From positions 1-64,000 of the forward strand of contig JBFMCS010000041.1 in the NCBI GenBank assembly GCA_040754315.1: a DNA stretch of 64,000 nt, given 5' to 3'. Made by a program: the position numbers and the translations under genes. The notes under the pieces were generated by a model. It saw only the letters and a program-made list of their open reading frames with translations. It was not told the DNA's origin and ran no database searches. Below, one piece after another: positions 8,915 to 18,019 of this stretch. How positions within the stretch are numbered: position 1 is the stretch's first letter; every line of letters starts with the position of its first letter. Source of the DNA: Bacillota bacterium. GTDB taxonomy: Bacteria > Bacillota > Sulfobacillia > DUSP01 > JBFMCS01.

Positions 8915-9683
8915 CCTTCATCTCCTCCTCTATCATTCTCAGGGCCTCCGCCACCCCCTCTGCCGGCGGCCCTTTGGGGGCGGGCCTCTTAACCACAATC
9001 ACGTCCAAGCCCAAGGCCACTGCAGCCTCCACCTTCTCGGGGGTGCCACCCTCCCGGCCGCTCTCCTTGGTGACCACCACATCCACGGAGAACTGCCGGA
9101 AAAGGGCCTCGTTGAGTGTCCTCGACACGGGACCCTGCAGAGCCACCAGGTCCGCAGGACCTAATCCCTCCTCGAAACAGGCCGCCAGCACACCCGGGTC
9201 CGGCAGGACACGGGCAATGAGCCGGACCCCCCTTAAGCGGGCCTCTTCGGCAAAGATCCGCAATCGCTTTGACCCGATGGCCAGGAACACGCAGCCATGC
9301 GCTGCCAGCTGGCAGGCGAGACGGGCCGCTTCTAGGTAGTCCGGGCAGCAATGAACCCTGGGGTGCTTTGGCACGGGCCACGGCGGCCTCTCAAGCCGCA
9401 CATAGGGGACCCCCGACGCGGTAGCCGCACGGAGAGCATTTACAGAGGCCATCGCCGCATAGGGGTGGGTAGCGTCCAGCAATACGTGCACCCCGAAGGT
9501 CTCCATGACCACCCTCATCCTAGCCTCATCCATGGCCTCCTGCAGCACGGCGGCGGCACCCCAGGTTCTTAGCAGGCTGGCGCCGTGGGCCGTCACCGCC
9601 GTGGCGATCACCGGGTAACCGTGCCTTGCCAGCTCCCGGACAGCCTCCCGCGCCTCGGTCGTGCCTCCCAATACCATGATCAA
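8865..9683 (-). CDS. cbiJ: cobalt-precorrin-6A reductase
   Basis: CbiJ/CobK reduces the macrocycle of (cobalt-)precorrin-6A with a nicotinamide cofactor. The 272-aa protein begins MIMVLGGTTEAREAVRELAR, the family's dinucleotide signature, then has HPYAAMASVNA and the C-terminal VVTKESGREGGTPEKVEAA segment, which is diagnostic. It overlaps cbiH by 4 bp and cbiX by 50 bp. Confidence 0.95.
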   Translation of the reverse strand: MIMVLGGTTEAREAVRELARHGYPVIATAVTAHGASLLRTWGAAAVLQEAMDEARMRVVMETFGVHVLLDATHPYAAMASVNALRAATASGVPYVRLERPPWPVPKHPRVHCCPDYLEAARLACQLAAHGCVFLAIGSKRLRIFAEEARLRGVRLIARVLPDPGVLAACFEEGLGPADLVALQGPVSRTLNEALFRQFSVDVVVTKESGREGGTPEKVEAAVALGLDVIVVKRPAPKGPPAEGVAEALRMIEEEMKGEGSGCGGSGPRVEGD

Positions 9684-10399
9684 GGGGCGTACCCCCTTGG
9701 CGTCACCATAAAGTCCCCCCGGATGAAGGTGTAGGAGTTACCCACTATGACCGTGGAGCTCATGTCAGCCAGTTCCGGATCGAAGCCCCCAAGGTCGGCC
9801 AGGGTCACCGTCTGACCCGGTCTCCCGGCGTTCTTCACCAACCCCACCGGGGTTGTGGGAGACCGGTGGCTCTTGAGGATGTCCAGCGCACGCCTGAGGT
9901 GGTCCCTCCGGCCGTGACTCCTGGGATTGTAGAGCACAGCCACCATGTCGCCCGTCGCCACCGCCCTGAGCCGTCTCTCGATGATATCCCACGGGACCAG
10001 GATGTCGCTGAGACTCACAATAGCGAAGTCGGCGGAAAGGGGCGCCCCCAGGGCCGCTGCGGCCGCCACCGCCGCCGTCACCCCTGGCACTACTTCAACC
10101 TGAATGCCCTCGTAGCCAGGAAGGGCCTCCAGCACCGGCCCGGCCATCCCGTACACACCGGGATCCCCTCCGCTTGCCACGACCACGCTGCGCCCGGCCC
10201 CCGCTAGGACCAGGGCGTCCCGGGCCCTGGCCATCTCCTCTCCCATAGCGTAGGGGAGCACTTCCGCATGGCCTGTCATCCCTTTGATTAACCCGAGGTA
10301 GGTACCATAGCCCAGGACTACGTCGGCTTCCTCCAGGGCCTGCCGGGCCCTGGCTGTCATGTGGCCGGGGTCTCCGGGCCCTGTGCCGACCACCAGCAC
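9680..10399 (-). CDS. cbiH: cobalt-precorrin-3 C17-methyltransferase
   Basis: CbiH/CobJ methylates C17 and drives ring contraction. The SAM methylase motifs VVGTGPGDPGHMTARA, VASGGDPGVYGMA and EVVPGVTAAVAAAA are clear, and LYNPRSHGRRDHL is typical of this branch. The frame is open to an ATG at 10495, but that would overlap cbiG by 138 bp and add a low-complexity Gly/Ser stretch. I prefer the GTG at 10399 (~239 aa), which starts right at the first motif; the longer start is possible. Confidence 0.93.
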   Translation of the reverse strand: MLVVGTGPGDPGHMTARARQALEEADVVLGYGTYLGLIKGMTGHAEVLPYAMGEEMARARDALVLAGAGRSVVVASGGDPGVYGMAGPVLEALPGYEGIQVEVVPGVTAAVAAAAALGAPLSADFAIVSLSDILVPWDIIERRLRAVATGDMVAVLYNPRSHGRRDHLRRALDILKSHRSPTTPVGLVKNAGRPGQTVTLADLGGFDPELADMSSTVIVGNSYTFIRGDFMVTPRGYAP

Positions 10400-11457
10400 C
10401 CTTCCCTGGCTACAGCCACGGTTACCCTGTTTATCCTCTGTTTTTCCACCAAGAGCACTGGTTCCAGCGCCGCTGCCATTGCCGCTGGTTGGCATACGCC
10501 TCCCACCCCCATTCTCGCCTCCACGAAGGTTGACGGCCGGTAGGACCCGTCGAAGGCCCTTAGCCGTTCCTGATTAATCAGTAACAGGGGTACCCCCAGG
10601 CGGGAAGCGGCCTCAATGAGCCCAGCCTCTCCGGCCTTAGCGTCGATGGTAGCAAGGGCCTTCACCCTGGCCATCGCCAGCCTGGCCCCAGCCAAGACGG
10701 TGGCCACAGCCTCCAGGATCTCCCCCTGGTTCACGCCCCTTCTGCATCCGATGCCCACCACGAGATCCCTGGGCCTCAGGTACACGTCTGCCCGGGTCTC
10801 CGGGTCCCCCGACACCGCCACCAGCAGGCCCGTGGCGGGCTTGCATTCCTCCGGCTCCGCCCCTAGGGCCGGGAGAGCCTGAGCCAGTGGCTCCGAGGAC
10901 CTCAGGAACCGCGGGTCGGCCCGAAAGGTCACACGGTCACCACTGATGAGCCGGGACATGACCTTTGTGAAGCCCCTGGGAGGCTCCCAGGTCATGCCGA
11001 TCTGGGCAGCCAGCACGTCGAGGGCTGGTAATCCCGCCAGGTCCGAAGCGGTGGTGATGACTGGCTGGCCACCGGTGATCCCAGCCACCTCCCTGGCCAG
11101 GGAATTGGCCCCTCCCAGGTGACCTGAGAGCAGGCTCACCACGAAGGTACCCCTCTCATCCACTACGACCACCGCCGGGTCCTTCGTCTTGTCCCGCACC
11201 AGAGGCCCGAAGACCCTCATGGCTATCCCTGCCGCCCCCACGAAGATGATCTCGTGGTGCTCGCGGAACACCCTTGGGGCCACCGCTGATATCTGCCCGT
11301 CAAAGGGGATTGCCTCATTGGGGCTGGTCCCCCTAACACCGAAACGACATGGAACATAGTGGGTCACCACCCTGGATGCGCTGGCTAGCCGCAGTCCCAG
11401 CGTCAAGGCGAGGTCTGTCCCTCTCCGGGTGACCGGGAGAAGCGCCATCCTCTTCAC
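10357..11457 (-). CDS. cbiG: cobalt-precorrin-5A hydrolase
   Basis: CbiG opens the delta-lactone of cobalt-precorrin-5A and releases acetaldehyde. The 366-aa protein has the N-terminal domain with FVGAAGIAMRVFGPLV and VVVVDERGTFVVSLLSGHLG, and the C-terminal domain with VVGIGCRRGVNQGEI, the family signature. It overlaps cbiF by 4 bp. Presence of cbiG with cbiD is the hallmark of the oxygen-independent route. Confidence 0.95.
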   Translation of the reverse strand: MKRMALLPVTRRGTDLALTLGLRLASASRVVTHYVPCRFGVRGTSPNEAIPFDGQISAVAPRVFREHHEIIFVGAAGIAMRVFGPLVRDKTKDPAVVVVDERGTFVVSLLSGHLGGANSLAREVAGITGGQPVITTASDLAGLPALDVLAAQIGMTWEPPRGFTKVMSRLISGDRVTFRADPRFLRSSEPLAQALPALGAEPEECKPATGLLVAVSGDPETRADVYLRPRDLVVGIGCRRGVNQGEILEAVATVLAGARLAMARVKALATIDAKAGEAGLIEAASRLGVPLLLINQERLRAFDGSYRPSTFVEARMGVGGVCQPAAMAAALEPVLLVEKQRINRVTVAVAREGCWWSAQGPETPAT

Positions 11458-12242
11458 GGCATCGCGCCCCCCGGTCTGTGAGAGTGGGAGAAACGCCCGT
11501 GATAGAGCCTGGACCTCTGCCCACCGGCCTCCAGAAAACGACCCACGAGGATCAGGGCTGTGCGGGTTATCCCAGCTTCGGTGATCATGGCCGTGAGTTC
11601 GGAGAGGCGTCCCGTGATGACCCTTTCTTCCGGCCAGGATGCCTTCTCCACCACCGCAACTGGAGTGTCCGGGCTATAACCCCTGCCCAGATCCCTCTCA
11701 ACCTCCGCCGCCATGGCAGCGCTCAAGAAGAGGCACAGGCTGGATCCGTGGGCTGCCAGTCCCCCCAGGGATTCCTGGTCAGGTACCGGTGTCTTCCCTG
11801 CCACCCGGGTCAATATGAGGGTCTGGGAAACCCCGGGAACCGTGAACTCCCGCTTCAGTGTCGCCGCGGCGGCCTGGAAGGAACTGACCCCCGGCACCAC
11901 CTGGCATGGGACCCCCCGGGCCTCCAGGCGCTCTATCTGCTCGGCTATGGCCCCGTAAAGGCTGGACTCCCCTGTGTGGAGCCTTACCGCCAGGTGTCCC
12001 TGGCGGTGGGTCTCCTCCAGGACCGTGAGGATCTCTCCCAGGGTCATACCGGAGGAGTCCCGGAGGGAGGCGCTCGGGGGCACACCATCCAAGAGGGTGG
12101 GATTCACAAGAGAACCCGCATACACCACCACCTGGGCCGACCTCAGGAGCCTTGCGGCCTTCAGTGTAAGGAGCTCGGGATCGCCCGGCCCGGCGCCAAC
12201 GAAGTAGACGGGGTGTACGGGGGGGCCTGGTGACATCTTCAC
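11454..12242 (-). CDS. cbiF: cobalt-precorrin-4 C11-methyltransferase
   Basis: CbiF/CobM adds the C11 methyl. In ~262 aa it shows YFVGAGPGDPELLTLKAARL, VVYAGSLVNP (a CbiF signature), RLHTGESSLYGAIAEQ and VPGVSSFQAAAA. The GTG start at 12242 overlaps the cbiL stop by 4 bp (GTGA), the coupling pattern used throughout this operon. Confidence 0.96.
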   Translation of the reverse strand: MKMSPGPPVHPVYFVGAGPGDPELLTLKAARLLRSAQVVVYAGSLVNPTLLDGVPPSASLRDSSGMTLGEILTVLEETHRQGHLAVRLHTGESSLYGAIAEQIERLEARGVPCQVVPGVSSFQAAAATLKREFTVPGVSQTLILTRVAGKTPVPDQESLGGLAAHGSSLCLFLSAAMAAEVERDLGRGYSPDTPVAVVEKASWPEERVITGRLSELTAMITEAGITRTALILVGRFLEAGGQRSRLYHGRFSHSHRPGGAMP

Positions 12243-12958
12243 GAACAGGCCCCTCCTTTCTCGTGCTTAATTAGAATGGTGGATAGATAGGCGTCATGGA
12301 CCTGAGGGGCATTGTTTTGCCCTTCCAGGCCAAGATGAGTCCCCTGGAACAACTGGGCTCCGGGGTAGTGAGCCCGGAGGAAATCCTTCACCCGAGGTCC
12401 CCGGTCTCCAACTTTCAGCAAGGCCAGGGAATCGCAGATGCCCAGAAGAACGGCAAGAGCCTCCTCCTTCTGGGGACAGGGGGATATCAACAGCCTCTCC
12501 CTCCCCCTGGCCAGGGGCCACGGGACAATGGCGGCCGCGGCGAGGAAGGCAGGAACACCTGGCACCACCTCCACCGGAACCAAGGGCTCCAGGGACCGGA
12601 CCTCCTCAACGAGATAGCCGAAGGTGCTATAGAGACTGGGATCCCCCAGGGTGACGTAGGCCAGGTTCTCCCCCATCTCCAGGTGCTCCAGCAAGCACCG
12701 GGCTGCCTGCTGGTGGGCCCGCCTGAGGAGGCCTTGATCCGGGGTCATGGGAAGGACAAGGCTCATGGCGTGAAGACGCTTCCTGAGCCCGGCCTCGGCA
12801 ATGGCCAGCGCTCTGCTGCTCTTGCCTGGTGAAGGCACAGGGGCCACCACCAAGTCTGCTGTGTCCAATGCCTTCAAGGCCCGCAGGGTAAGGAGATTGG
12901 GGTCTCCGGGGCCAACACCTACCCCCGTGAGTGTCCCGAGGTTATCGAGACCGCTCAT
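12239..12958 (-). CDS. cbiL: cobalt-precorrin-2 C20-methyltransferase
   Basis: CbiL/CobI methylates C20 of cobalt-factor II/precorrin-2. The 239-aa protein has GVGVGPGDPNLLTLRALKAL, TLGDPSLYSTFGYL (typical of CbiL) and VVPGVPAFLAAAA. The ATG start overlaps cbiT by 4 bp. It is the first ring methylation after cobalt insertion by CbiX. Confidence 0.96.
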   Translation of the reverse strand: MSGLDNLGTLTGVGVGPGDPNLLTLRALKALDTADLVVAPVPSPGKSSRALAIAEAGLRKRLHAMSLVLPMTPDQGLLRRAHQQAARCLLEHLEMGENLAYVTLGDPSLYSTFGYLVEEVRSLEPLVPVEVVPGVPAFLAAAAIVPWPLARGRERLLISPCPQKEEALAVLLGICDSLALLKVGDRGPRVKDFLRAHYPGAQLFQGTHLGLEGQNNAPQVHDAYLSTILIKHEKGGACS

Positions 12959-13554
12959 GTCTCACCCCCCCTTTCCGCACTGATGATAGTGACAGGGTTC
13001 AAGCCCCGCCACAGCTTAACCGGTCCCACCGGCTCGGACCGGGCAATCGTCACCATGGTGGCCTGGATGTTCCGGTAGCCACTTTCCTCAAAGACCTCCA
13101 AAAAGCGGCCTACCCCGTCGGCCGTGACTGTGACGGCAACCACCCTGAATGGGGTGTTTATGAGGGAGCACAGTGCCGCCAGGATTTCTCGCTGCCGGCC
13201 TCCCGTCCCGCTCAGGATTACCCGGTCGGCCGGGGGCAGCTCCCGCAGGCATCCTGGCGCCTCATCGTGAATAAGGGTGGCGTTCTCAACGCCAAAGCGA
13301 ATAAGGTTCTCGCGGGTCAGATCCGTGGCGGAAGGGTCCCTCTCCACGGCGAACACCCTCCCCTCCGGGGCCAGGAGGGCCGCCTCCACACTGACGGAAC
13401 CGGTCCCGGAACCCACGTCCCAAATGCAGTGGTGCCGGGACAGCCTCGCCTGGGAGAGCACGAGGCAGCGCACCTCGGCCTTGGTCATGGGAACAGTGCC
13501 TTTGGCGAAGAGCTCATCGGGGATCCCCGGTACAGTGAAGGGCCACAGTCTCAC
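12955..13554 (-). CDS. cbiT: cobalt-precorrin-6B C15-methyltransferase (decarboxylating)
   Basis: CbiT methylates C15 and decarboxylates the C12 acetate. It has GIPDELF, VPMTKAEVR and the SAM site IWDVGSGTGSVSVEAALL. The frame extends to 13584, but a GTG at 13554 gives a 4-bp GTGA overlap with the cbiE stop and matches the usual family start just before GIPDE, so I use it (~199 aa). In many organisms CbiE and CbiT are fused as CobL; here they are separate and adjacent. Confidence 0.94.
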   Translation of the reverse strand: MRLWPFTVPGIPDELFAKGTVPMTKAEVRCLVLSQARLSRHHCIWDVGSGTGSVSVEAALLAPEGRVFAVERDPSATDLTRENLIRFGVENATLIHDEAPGCLRELPPADRVILSGTGGRQREILAALCSLINTPFRVVAVTVTADGVGRFLEVFEESGYRNIQATMVTIARSEPVGPVKLWRGLNPVTIISAERGGET

Positions 13555-14189
13555 GGGATCACCACCACTACAGCGGGCTCCCATGGCTGGGCAACGGAAC
13601 TCAGTTCCCTCACGGTCCCCTCCATCACCCGCTCCTCTGGGTAGCCCAGGTTCTCCCCCACCAGGAAGCGGTGGGATGAAAAGCCTCTCTTTAGGAGCGC
13701 CCTCGCCAAGACCTGGGGTCCAAGGCCCTGCCCGGTGAGAACAGCCACCGGATGGCGTGCCTCCAGGGCATCTTCCACGGCATCAAGATACTCTCCTAGC
13801 CGGTGCTCCCGGCCGTGCAGGCTCAGCAGGAGGGCACTGTGCCAGGGAAGGCAAGCCCTGGCGAAGGCCATCTGGAACGCACTTATGCCAGGAAACACCT
13901 GCAGGGACCCGGGCCCGAAGTATTCCCTCAGGCGTCCCAGGATCCCGTAGAGCCCTGGGTCGCCCGAGGCCAGAACCGCCACCCGGCGAGCCCTCTCCAT
14001 ATCCCGGAAGGCCCTGTCCAGGTCACGGTCCAGCAGAACGGCGGGCTTGTTTCCGGCATACTCCTCAAGGTGCCTCCTGCCTCCCACCAAGAGATCTGCG
14101 GAGCGAATGGCCTCCTCGGCGGCAGGTGCTAGCCATTCCCTTGGCCCCGGTCCTATGCCTACTACAGCTATGCGGTGTCTAGGTTCCAA
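13551..14189 (-). CDS. cbiE: cobalt-precorrin-7 C5-methyltransferase
   Basis: CbiE methylates C5. In 212 aa it shows VVGIGPGPREWLAPAAEEAI, LLVGGRRHLEEY, LASGDPGLYGILGRL and the C-terminal FLVGENLGYPEERV. It overlaps the end of the cbiO/cbiD fusion gene by 22 bp and precedes cbiT. The assignment is clear. Confidence 0.95.
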   Translation of the reverse strand: MEPRHRIAVVGIGPGPREWLAPAAEEAIRSADLLVGGRRHLEEYAGNKPAVLLDRDLDRAFRDMERARRVAVLASGDPGLYGILGRLREYFGPGSLQVFPGISAFQMAFARACLPWHSALLLSLHGREHRLGEYLDAVEDALEARHPVAVLTGQGLGPQVLARALLKRGFSSHRFLVGENLGYPEERVMEGTVRELSSVAQPWEPAVVVVIP

Positions 14190-16087
14190 TCGTGCTCTCT
14201 CCCCATATCGCGAGCCCCTTGATCGAGCCCCAGTATAGAGCCATTTCCATCCGTCAGCACTGTGCCCGTTTCCACCTCTCCCCCGGTGTAATCAGAAGCC
14301 CGCCTTGAGGCCTCCCTGGCAATCCTGAGGAAGACCTCCCCGAGCCCAGCCTCATCTATGATCCCGATGGCCTCCTCCGTGGTAGCGCAACCCATGAGGG
14401 TCTCCAAGACGGAATGGCGCGCCCCGGCAAGGGCCGCATGGGCCACCAGGGTTTCCCTGCGGGCATCAGCAACCCGGCTGTGGGTGTCGAAGATCCCGGC
14501 AGCCATCTTCCCTATCTTGCCAATGTGGCCAAAGAGGAGGGCTCTCTTGATCCCGGTCTCCCTGCATCTTATCAGGGCGTCCCCCAAGAAGTTGCCGCAC
14601 TCGCATACCCGCTCCCTCTCAATTCCGTATCTTCCCGCATGCTTCAGGCCGAGATTCCCAGGGGTGAGCACCACAGTGCAGTGACCTGACGCTGCCAGCG
14701 CATCCACCTGAAGGGCAACGGAATCCCTCATCGCCTCCCTTGACATGGGGCGCACCAACCCGGTGGTGCCAAGTATGGAGATGCCCCCCACTATGCCAAG
14801 TTTGGCATTTAGGGTGGACCTGGCGGCCCTCTCGCCTCCAGGCACCTCCAGGATAATCTCCACCGCCCTGTCCTGCGGGAGCACCTGGAGGACCTCCTGG
14901 ATGATGAGATCCCTGGGAACGGGATTAATGGCTGGCTCCCCCACGGGCACCTTGAGCCCCGGCCGGGTAGCCACCCCTACTCCATTTCCCGCCTGCAGGC
15001 GAACCCGAGGGTATCCCGCCGGTGCCCAGCGGGCGGTTGCCACGATGGGCAGGCCTGATGTGACATCAGGATCATCTCCCCCGTCCTTCCTTACGGAGCA
15101 ACTGGCCTCCTGGCCATTTCTGGAGCTGGCCAGAATGTTCAGGGTCAGGAGTCGCCCGAAGGGGGTCTTGATCTGGACCTGTTCGGTTGAGATCCCAGTC
15201 AAGCCAAGCACAGCAGCCTTGGCAGCAGCCGCGGCACATACTCCTGTAGTGCATCCCAGACGCATGCCCTGTCTTCCCAATAACCCCTCCTTCAGTTCCC
15301 CGAGGCTCCGGGGAAGCGCTCCCGGGAGCAGGAGGCCCTTGGCTGCCAGTTCCCGGGCTATGGCCAGGAGGAGCGGTTGCCTCAACGCCCCTGCCAAATC
15401 CTCAAAGACCTCCCTGGGTCTTCCTGATGTCATGGTGGCGCCGTCTTCGAGAACGAATAACCTGTCCGACATGGTGTAGGCCAGATCTACGTCATGGGTG
15501 GCTAGAACGATCCCCAGGCCCCGCTCCCGGAACTCTGCCAGCAGCGCCATTACCTTCTCCTGGGAGGGAGGGTCAAGGAAGCTGGTGGGCTCGTCCATCA
15601 CGATCACTCTGGGTCTCATGGCTATGACCCCGGCTATGGCTGCCAGGCGTTTCTGCCCGAAACTAAGAAGATGGGCGGGCCTTTCCCTGAGGTTCTCGAT
15701 CCCGGTCGCCTGAAGGGCCTCCTCCACCCTTTCCCTGGCCTGCCCCGGGGACAACCTGAGGTTCAAGGGACCGAAGGAGACGTCCTGGGCCACTGTGCCG
15801 CAGAAGAGCTGGGCCTCCGGGTTCTGGAACACCAGGCCAACAGCGCTTCTTAGCCCCCTGAGGGATTCCCGGGAGTACGTCACCTCACGCCCCAGGTAAC
15901 GGAAGAGCCCCGCTTGAGGCCGCAAGAGGCCGTTGAGACACTGGAACAGGGTGGACTTGCCAGCCCCGTTAGGCCCAAGTACCGTAGTGATTTCGCCAGA
16001 TCTGACTTCCAGGTAAGCCTTCTTCAGGGCTTTCGTTCCGTCCGGGTACGTATACTCCAGCGCCTCGGCGTCCAGCAGGCTCTCCAT
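14168..16087 (-). CDS. cbiO-cbiD: fused cobalt ECF transporter ATPase (CbiO) and cobalt-precorrin-5B C1-methyltransferase (CbiD)
   Basis: One continuous ~639-aa frame carries two enzymes. Residues ~1-270 are an ABC ATPase with Walker A LGPNGAGKST, signature LLSFGQKRLAA, Walker B VIVMDEPTSFLD and switch ATHDVDLA, energising cobalt import with CbiM/N/Q. Residues ~290-639 are CbiD, beginning near GMRLGCTTGVCAAAAAKAA and containing RAARSTLNAKLGI, GTTGLVRPMS and LLFGHIGKIGKMAAGIFDTHS. The two halves are normally separate proteins. I chose the ATG at 16087 (MESLLDAEALEYTY); the frame is open further but overlaps cbiQ. A linker of ~25 residues joins the domains. Confidence 0.93.
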   Translation of the reverse strand: MESLLDAEALEYTYPDGTKALKKAYLEVRSGEITTVLGPNGAGKSTLFQCLNGLLRPQAGLFRYLGREVTYSRESLRGLRSAVGLVFQNPEAQLFCGTVAQDVSFGPLNLRLSPGQARERVEEALQATGIENLRERPAHLLSFGQKRLAAIAGVIAMRPRVIVMDEPTSFLDPPSQEKVMALLAEFRERGLGIVLATHDVDLAYTMSDRLFVLEDGATMTSGRPREVFEDLAGALRQPLLLAIARELAAKGLLLPGALPRSLGELKEGLLGRQGMRLGCTTGVCAAAAAKAAVLGLTGISTEQVQIKTPFGRLLTLNILASSRNGQEASCSVRKDGGDDPDVTSGLPIVATARWAPAGYPRVRLQAGNGVGVATRPGLKVPVGEPAINPVPRDLIIQEVLQVLPQDRAVEIILEVPGGERAARSTLNAKLGIVGGISILGTTGLVRPMSREAMRDSVALQVDALAASGHCTVVLTPGNLGLKHAGRYGIERERVCECGNFLGDALIRCRETGIKRALLFGHIGKIGKMAAGIFDTHSRVADARRETLVAHAALAGARHSVLETLMGCATTEEAIGIIDEAGLGEVFLRIAREASRRASDYTGGEVETGTVLTDGNGSILGLDQGARDMGREHDWNLDTA

Positions 16088-16088
16088 G

Positions 16089-16841
16089 TCACTTACCTCC
16101 CATGAGTGTAAGCAGGACCAGAACTGTGATGAAACCGGCTCCCCGGCACACCTCTGGGGTACTGAGGGAGTATTCCTCTTCCAGCACACTGATGGTTCCA
16201 GTGTAGTTCCGGGACTCCATGCTGTCGCTGAGTTGTCCTGATAGGAAAAGGCACCTAGCGAAGAGACTTGAAGTGAGGTAGGCCAGGGAGTGAAGGCTGG
16301 AAACGGCACCCTGGTAGCCCAGGCGGGAGACCTGAGCTTTTCTGATGGATTGTGAGGCCTTGAGGAAAAGGTGAATATACCGGTGACCTAGGGCGAAAAG
16401 TTCTACTGCGGTCCCGGGGACCCGTAACCGACGGAGGAGCCAAGCCAGGTCTGTAATGGGAGTGGTCAGGGCCAGGAAGTAAAGGGCCGACACGGCTGCC
16501 AGTGCCCTGGAGGCTACCACCATGGAGACCTCCAGGGCATCCGGCCTGAAGGCCAGGGTCTTGCCGAGGGAAGAGAGCCCTTCCGGCGCACCCAGGGTGA
16601 GACTCAACACCAATACCCCTGGCGCTATGGAGAGTATGGGTATTGCCATGTACCCAAGAAGGATCAGTGGCCGGACACCACCCCACCAGACGGTTATCCC
16701 CAGGAAGAGTGTGAGAATGCAAAGAAGGGTGAGGAAGGAGCCCGACACCAGCGAGCAGACGAGGCCGGCCAAGGCAACGCAGGCCTTCAAGCCAGGGTGC
16801 GTCCTTCTCATGGGACTGAGATAGGGCCAGGTATCGAACAT
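16089..16841 (-). CDS. cbiQ: cobalt ECF transporter transmembrane subunit CbiQ
   Basis: A 250-aa integral membrane protein with about five hydrophobic segments (for example FLTLLCILTLFLGITVWW and ILSIAPGVLVLSLTLG). Its cytoplasmic region contains LRVPGTAVELFALGHRYI and a C-terminal DSMESRNY segment that fits the ATPase-coupling helices of ECF T components. It sits between cbiN and the cbiO part of the fusion, one base before the latter. It couples ATP hydrolysis to CbiM/N-mediated cobalt entry. Confidence 0.92.
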   Translation of the reverse strand: MFDTWPYLSPMRRTHPGLKACVALAGLVCSLVSGSFLTLLCILTLFLGITVWWGGVRPLILLGYMAIPILSIAPGVLVLSLTLGAPEGLSSLGKTLAFRPDALEVSMVVASRALAAVSALYFLALTTPITDLAWLLRRLRVPGTAVELFALGHRYIHLFLKASQSIRKAQVSRLGYQGAVSSLHSLAYLTSSLFARCLFLSGQLSDSMESRNYTGTISVLEEEYSLSTPEVCRGAGFITVLVLLTLMGGK

Positions 16842-16842
16842 G

Positions 16843-17151
16843 TCAGGACTCCTGTTTTCTCAGATTGGCCAGTGCCTTCCGGTGGCCGATGAAGTATGCT
16901 ATGAAGCCCACTCCGGCGCTGGCTTGGAGTGAGAAGATGAGACTCTCTACCTCCCCGCTGGGTGGTTCCCAGATGGGTTTCGCCAGGGGCTTGTAGTCTG
17001 GATGAAGTTCCTGAGCCAACCCTGCCGCCCGGCGGTCTGCGCCTTCGAAGGCGGCCTCGCCCCCGCTAATCCAGGAGGGCAAGCCTAGGGAAAGGACGGT
17101 CAGCGCCACGACTCCCAACAGGAGCAACCCGTTTCTCACAAGAAGACTCAT
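16843..17151 (-). CDS. cbiN: cobalt transport protein CbiN
   Basis: A 102-aa protein with two transmembrane helices, one near the N-terminus (LLLLGVVALTVLSLGL) and one near the C-terminus (SAGVGFIAYFIGHR), flanking an extracytoplasmic loop with FEGADRRA and a downstream ESLIFSLQA. This is the architecture of CbiN, the accessory subunit needed for Co2+ capture by CbiM. It overlaps cbiM by 4 bp. Confidence 0.93.
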   Translation of the reverse strand: MSLLVRNGLLLLGVVALTVLSLGLPSWISGGEAAFEGADRRAAGLAQELHPDYKPLAKPIWEPPSGEVESLIFSLQASAGVGFIAYFIGHRKALANLRKQES

Positions 17152-17825
17152 ACCTGTTTCCCTCCTCCCACAATGAGACCCAGGGTTCTCATCTCCGAGG
17201 TACTGTAAGCTAACAGAAGGTTCACCATCATGACGGTAAGAAGTCCCTCGGTCACAGCCAGGGGCACTTGGGTGACCGCGAAGATGCCGGCGAACTTCAC
17301 CAGGGACAAGATGATCCCGCCCGTGGGGTCAGGGTAGGCCAGAGCCAGCTGAAGGGAGGTAGTGAGGTAGGTGGCGATGTTCCCTGACACCGCCGCCGCA
17401 AACACACTCGGCCCGATCCCGAGACCTCCCTTGCGTGCAAGGCGAAAAACCATATAGGTGATGAGAGGGCCCACGACGCCCATGGAAAAAGTGTTCGCTC
17501 CTAGCGTGGTGATGCCGCCGTGTGCCAGCAGAAGCGCCTGGAAGAGCAGTACGACTGAACTGGTTAGGGCCATTACTAATGGTCCGAAAAGGATCGTGCC
17601 AAGCCCGACTCCGGTAGGGTGGGAGCAGCTGCCCGTCACTGAGGGTAGTTTCAGGGCAGAGAGGGCGAAGGTGAAGGCTATCGCCACCCCGAGGAGAGCC
17701 TTGAGTCTCGGCTTCTGCGCCAGACTTCTCTCAACAGAGCGAACCCCCGCCATTACAAACGGCGCTGCCACCGCGCTCCAGGCTATGGCATCCCGGGCAG
17801 GTAGGAACCCTTCCATGATGTGCAC
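17148..17825 (-). CDS. cbiM: cobalt ECF transporter substrate-binding membrane protein CbiM
   Basis: CbiM is the S component that binds Co2+ through its N-terminal residues. The sequence begins HIMEGFLPARDAIAWSAVAA and has SCSHPTGVGLG and TTLGANTFSMGVVGP, with about six membrane segments. An ATG at 17831 lies only 2 nt after AGGAGG. The GTG at 17825 has an 8-nt spacing and gives the canonical metal-binding MHIMEGFLP start, so I choose it. First structural gene downstream of the B12 riboswitch. Confidence 0.95.
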   Translation of the reverse strand: MHIMEGFLPARDAIAWSAVAAPFVMAGVRSVERSLAQKPRLKALLGVAIAFTFALSALKLPSVTGSCSHPTGVGLGTILFGPLVMALTSSVVLLFQALLLAHGGITTLGANTFSMGVVGPLITYMVFRLARKGGLGIGPSVFAAAVSGNIATYLTTSLQLALAYPDPTGGIILSLVKFAGIFAVTQVPLAVTEGLLTVMMVNLLLAYSTSEMRTLGLIVGGGKQV

Positions 17826-17940
17826 GTTCATACCCTCCTTTAACGTCTTGCTGCACGCATACAAGGTGGGGAGGTGGGGTCGACCAGTCTCCCCTTCATC
17901 GCTGATCCAGAGTCAATACGCGCAAGGCCAAATGACAGTT

Positions 17941-17973
17941 AGGCCTTCCACCCCTATCAGTTGTGGAAGGCCT
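17941..17973 (-). terminator. hairpin between B12 riboswitch and cbiM
   Basis: A perfect 11-bp inverted repeat (AGGCCTTCCAC / GTGGAAGGCCT) with an 11-nt loop lies between the aptamer and cbiM. Only a weak T-rich stretch (CTGTCATTT) follows on the minus strand. It could be the expression platform's terminator or an RNA processing site. Confidence 0.5.
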
Positions 17974-18019
17974 CATGTATCAGCCTGTGTACACCGCTCT
18001 TTCCATCGAAGGGGTGACG

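Noticed and set aside
16088-16309. N-terminal extension of the cbiO-cbiD frame
   Set aside because: The 74 extra codons overlap cbiQ and resemble no ABC ATPase start; the ATG at 16087 matches the family.
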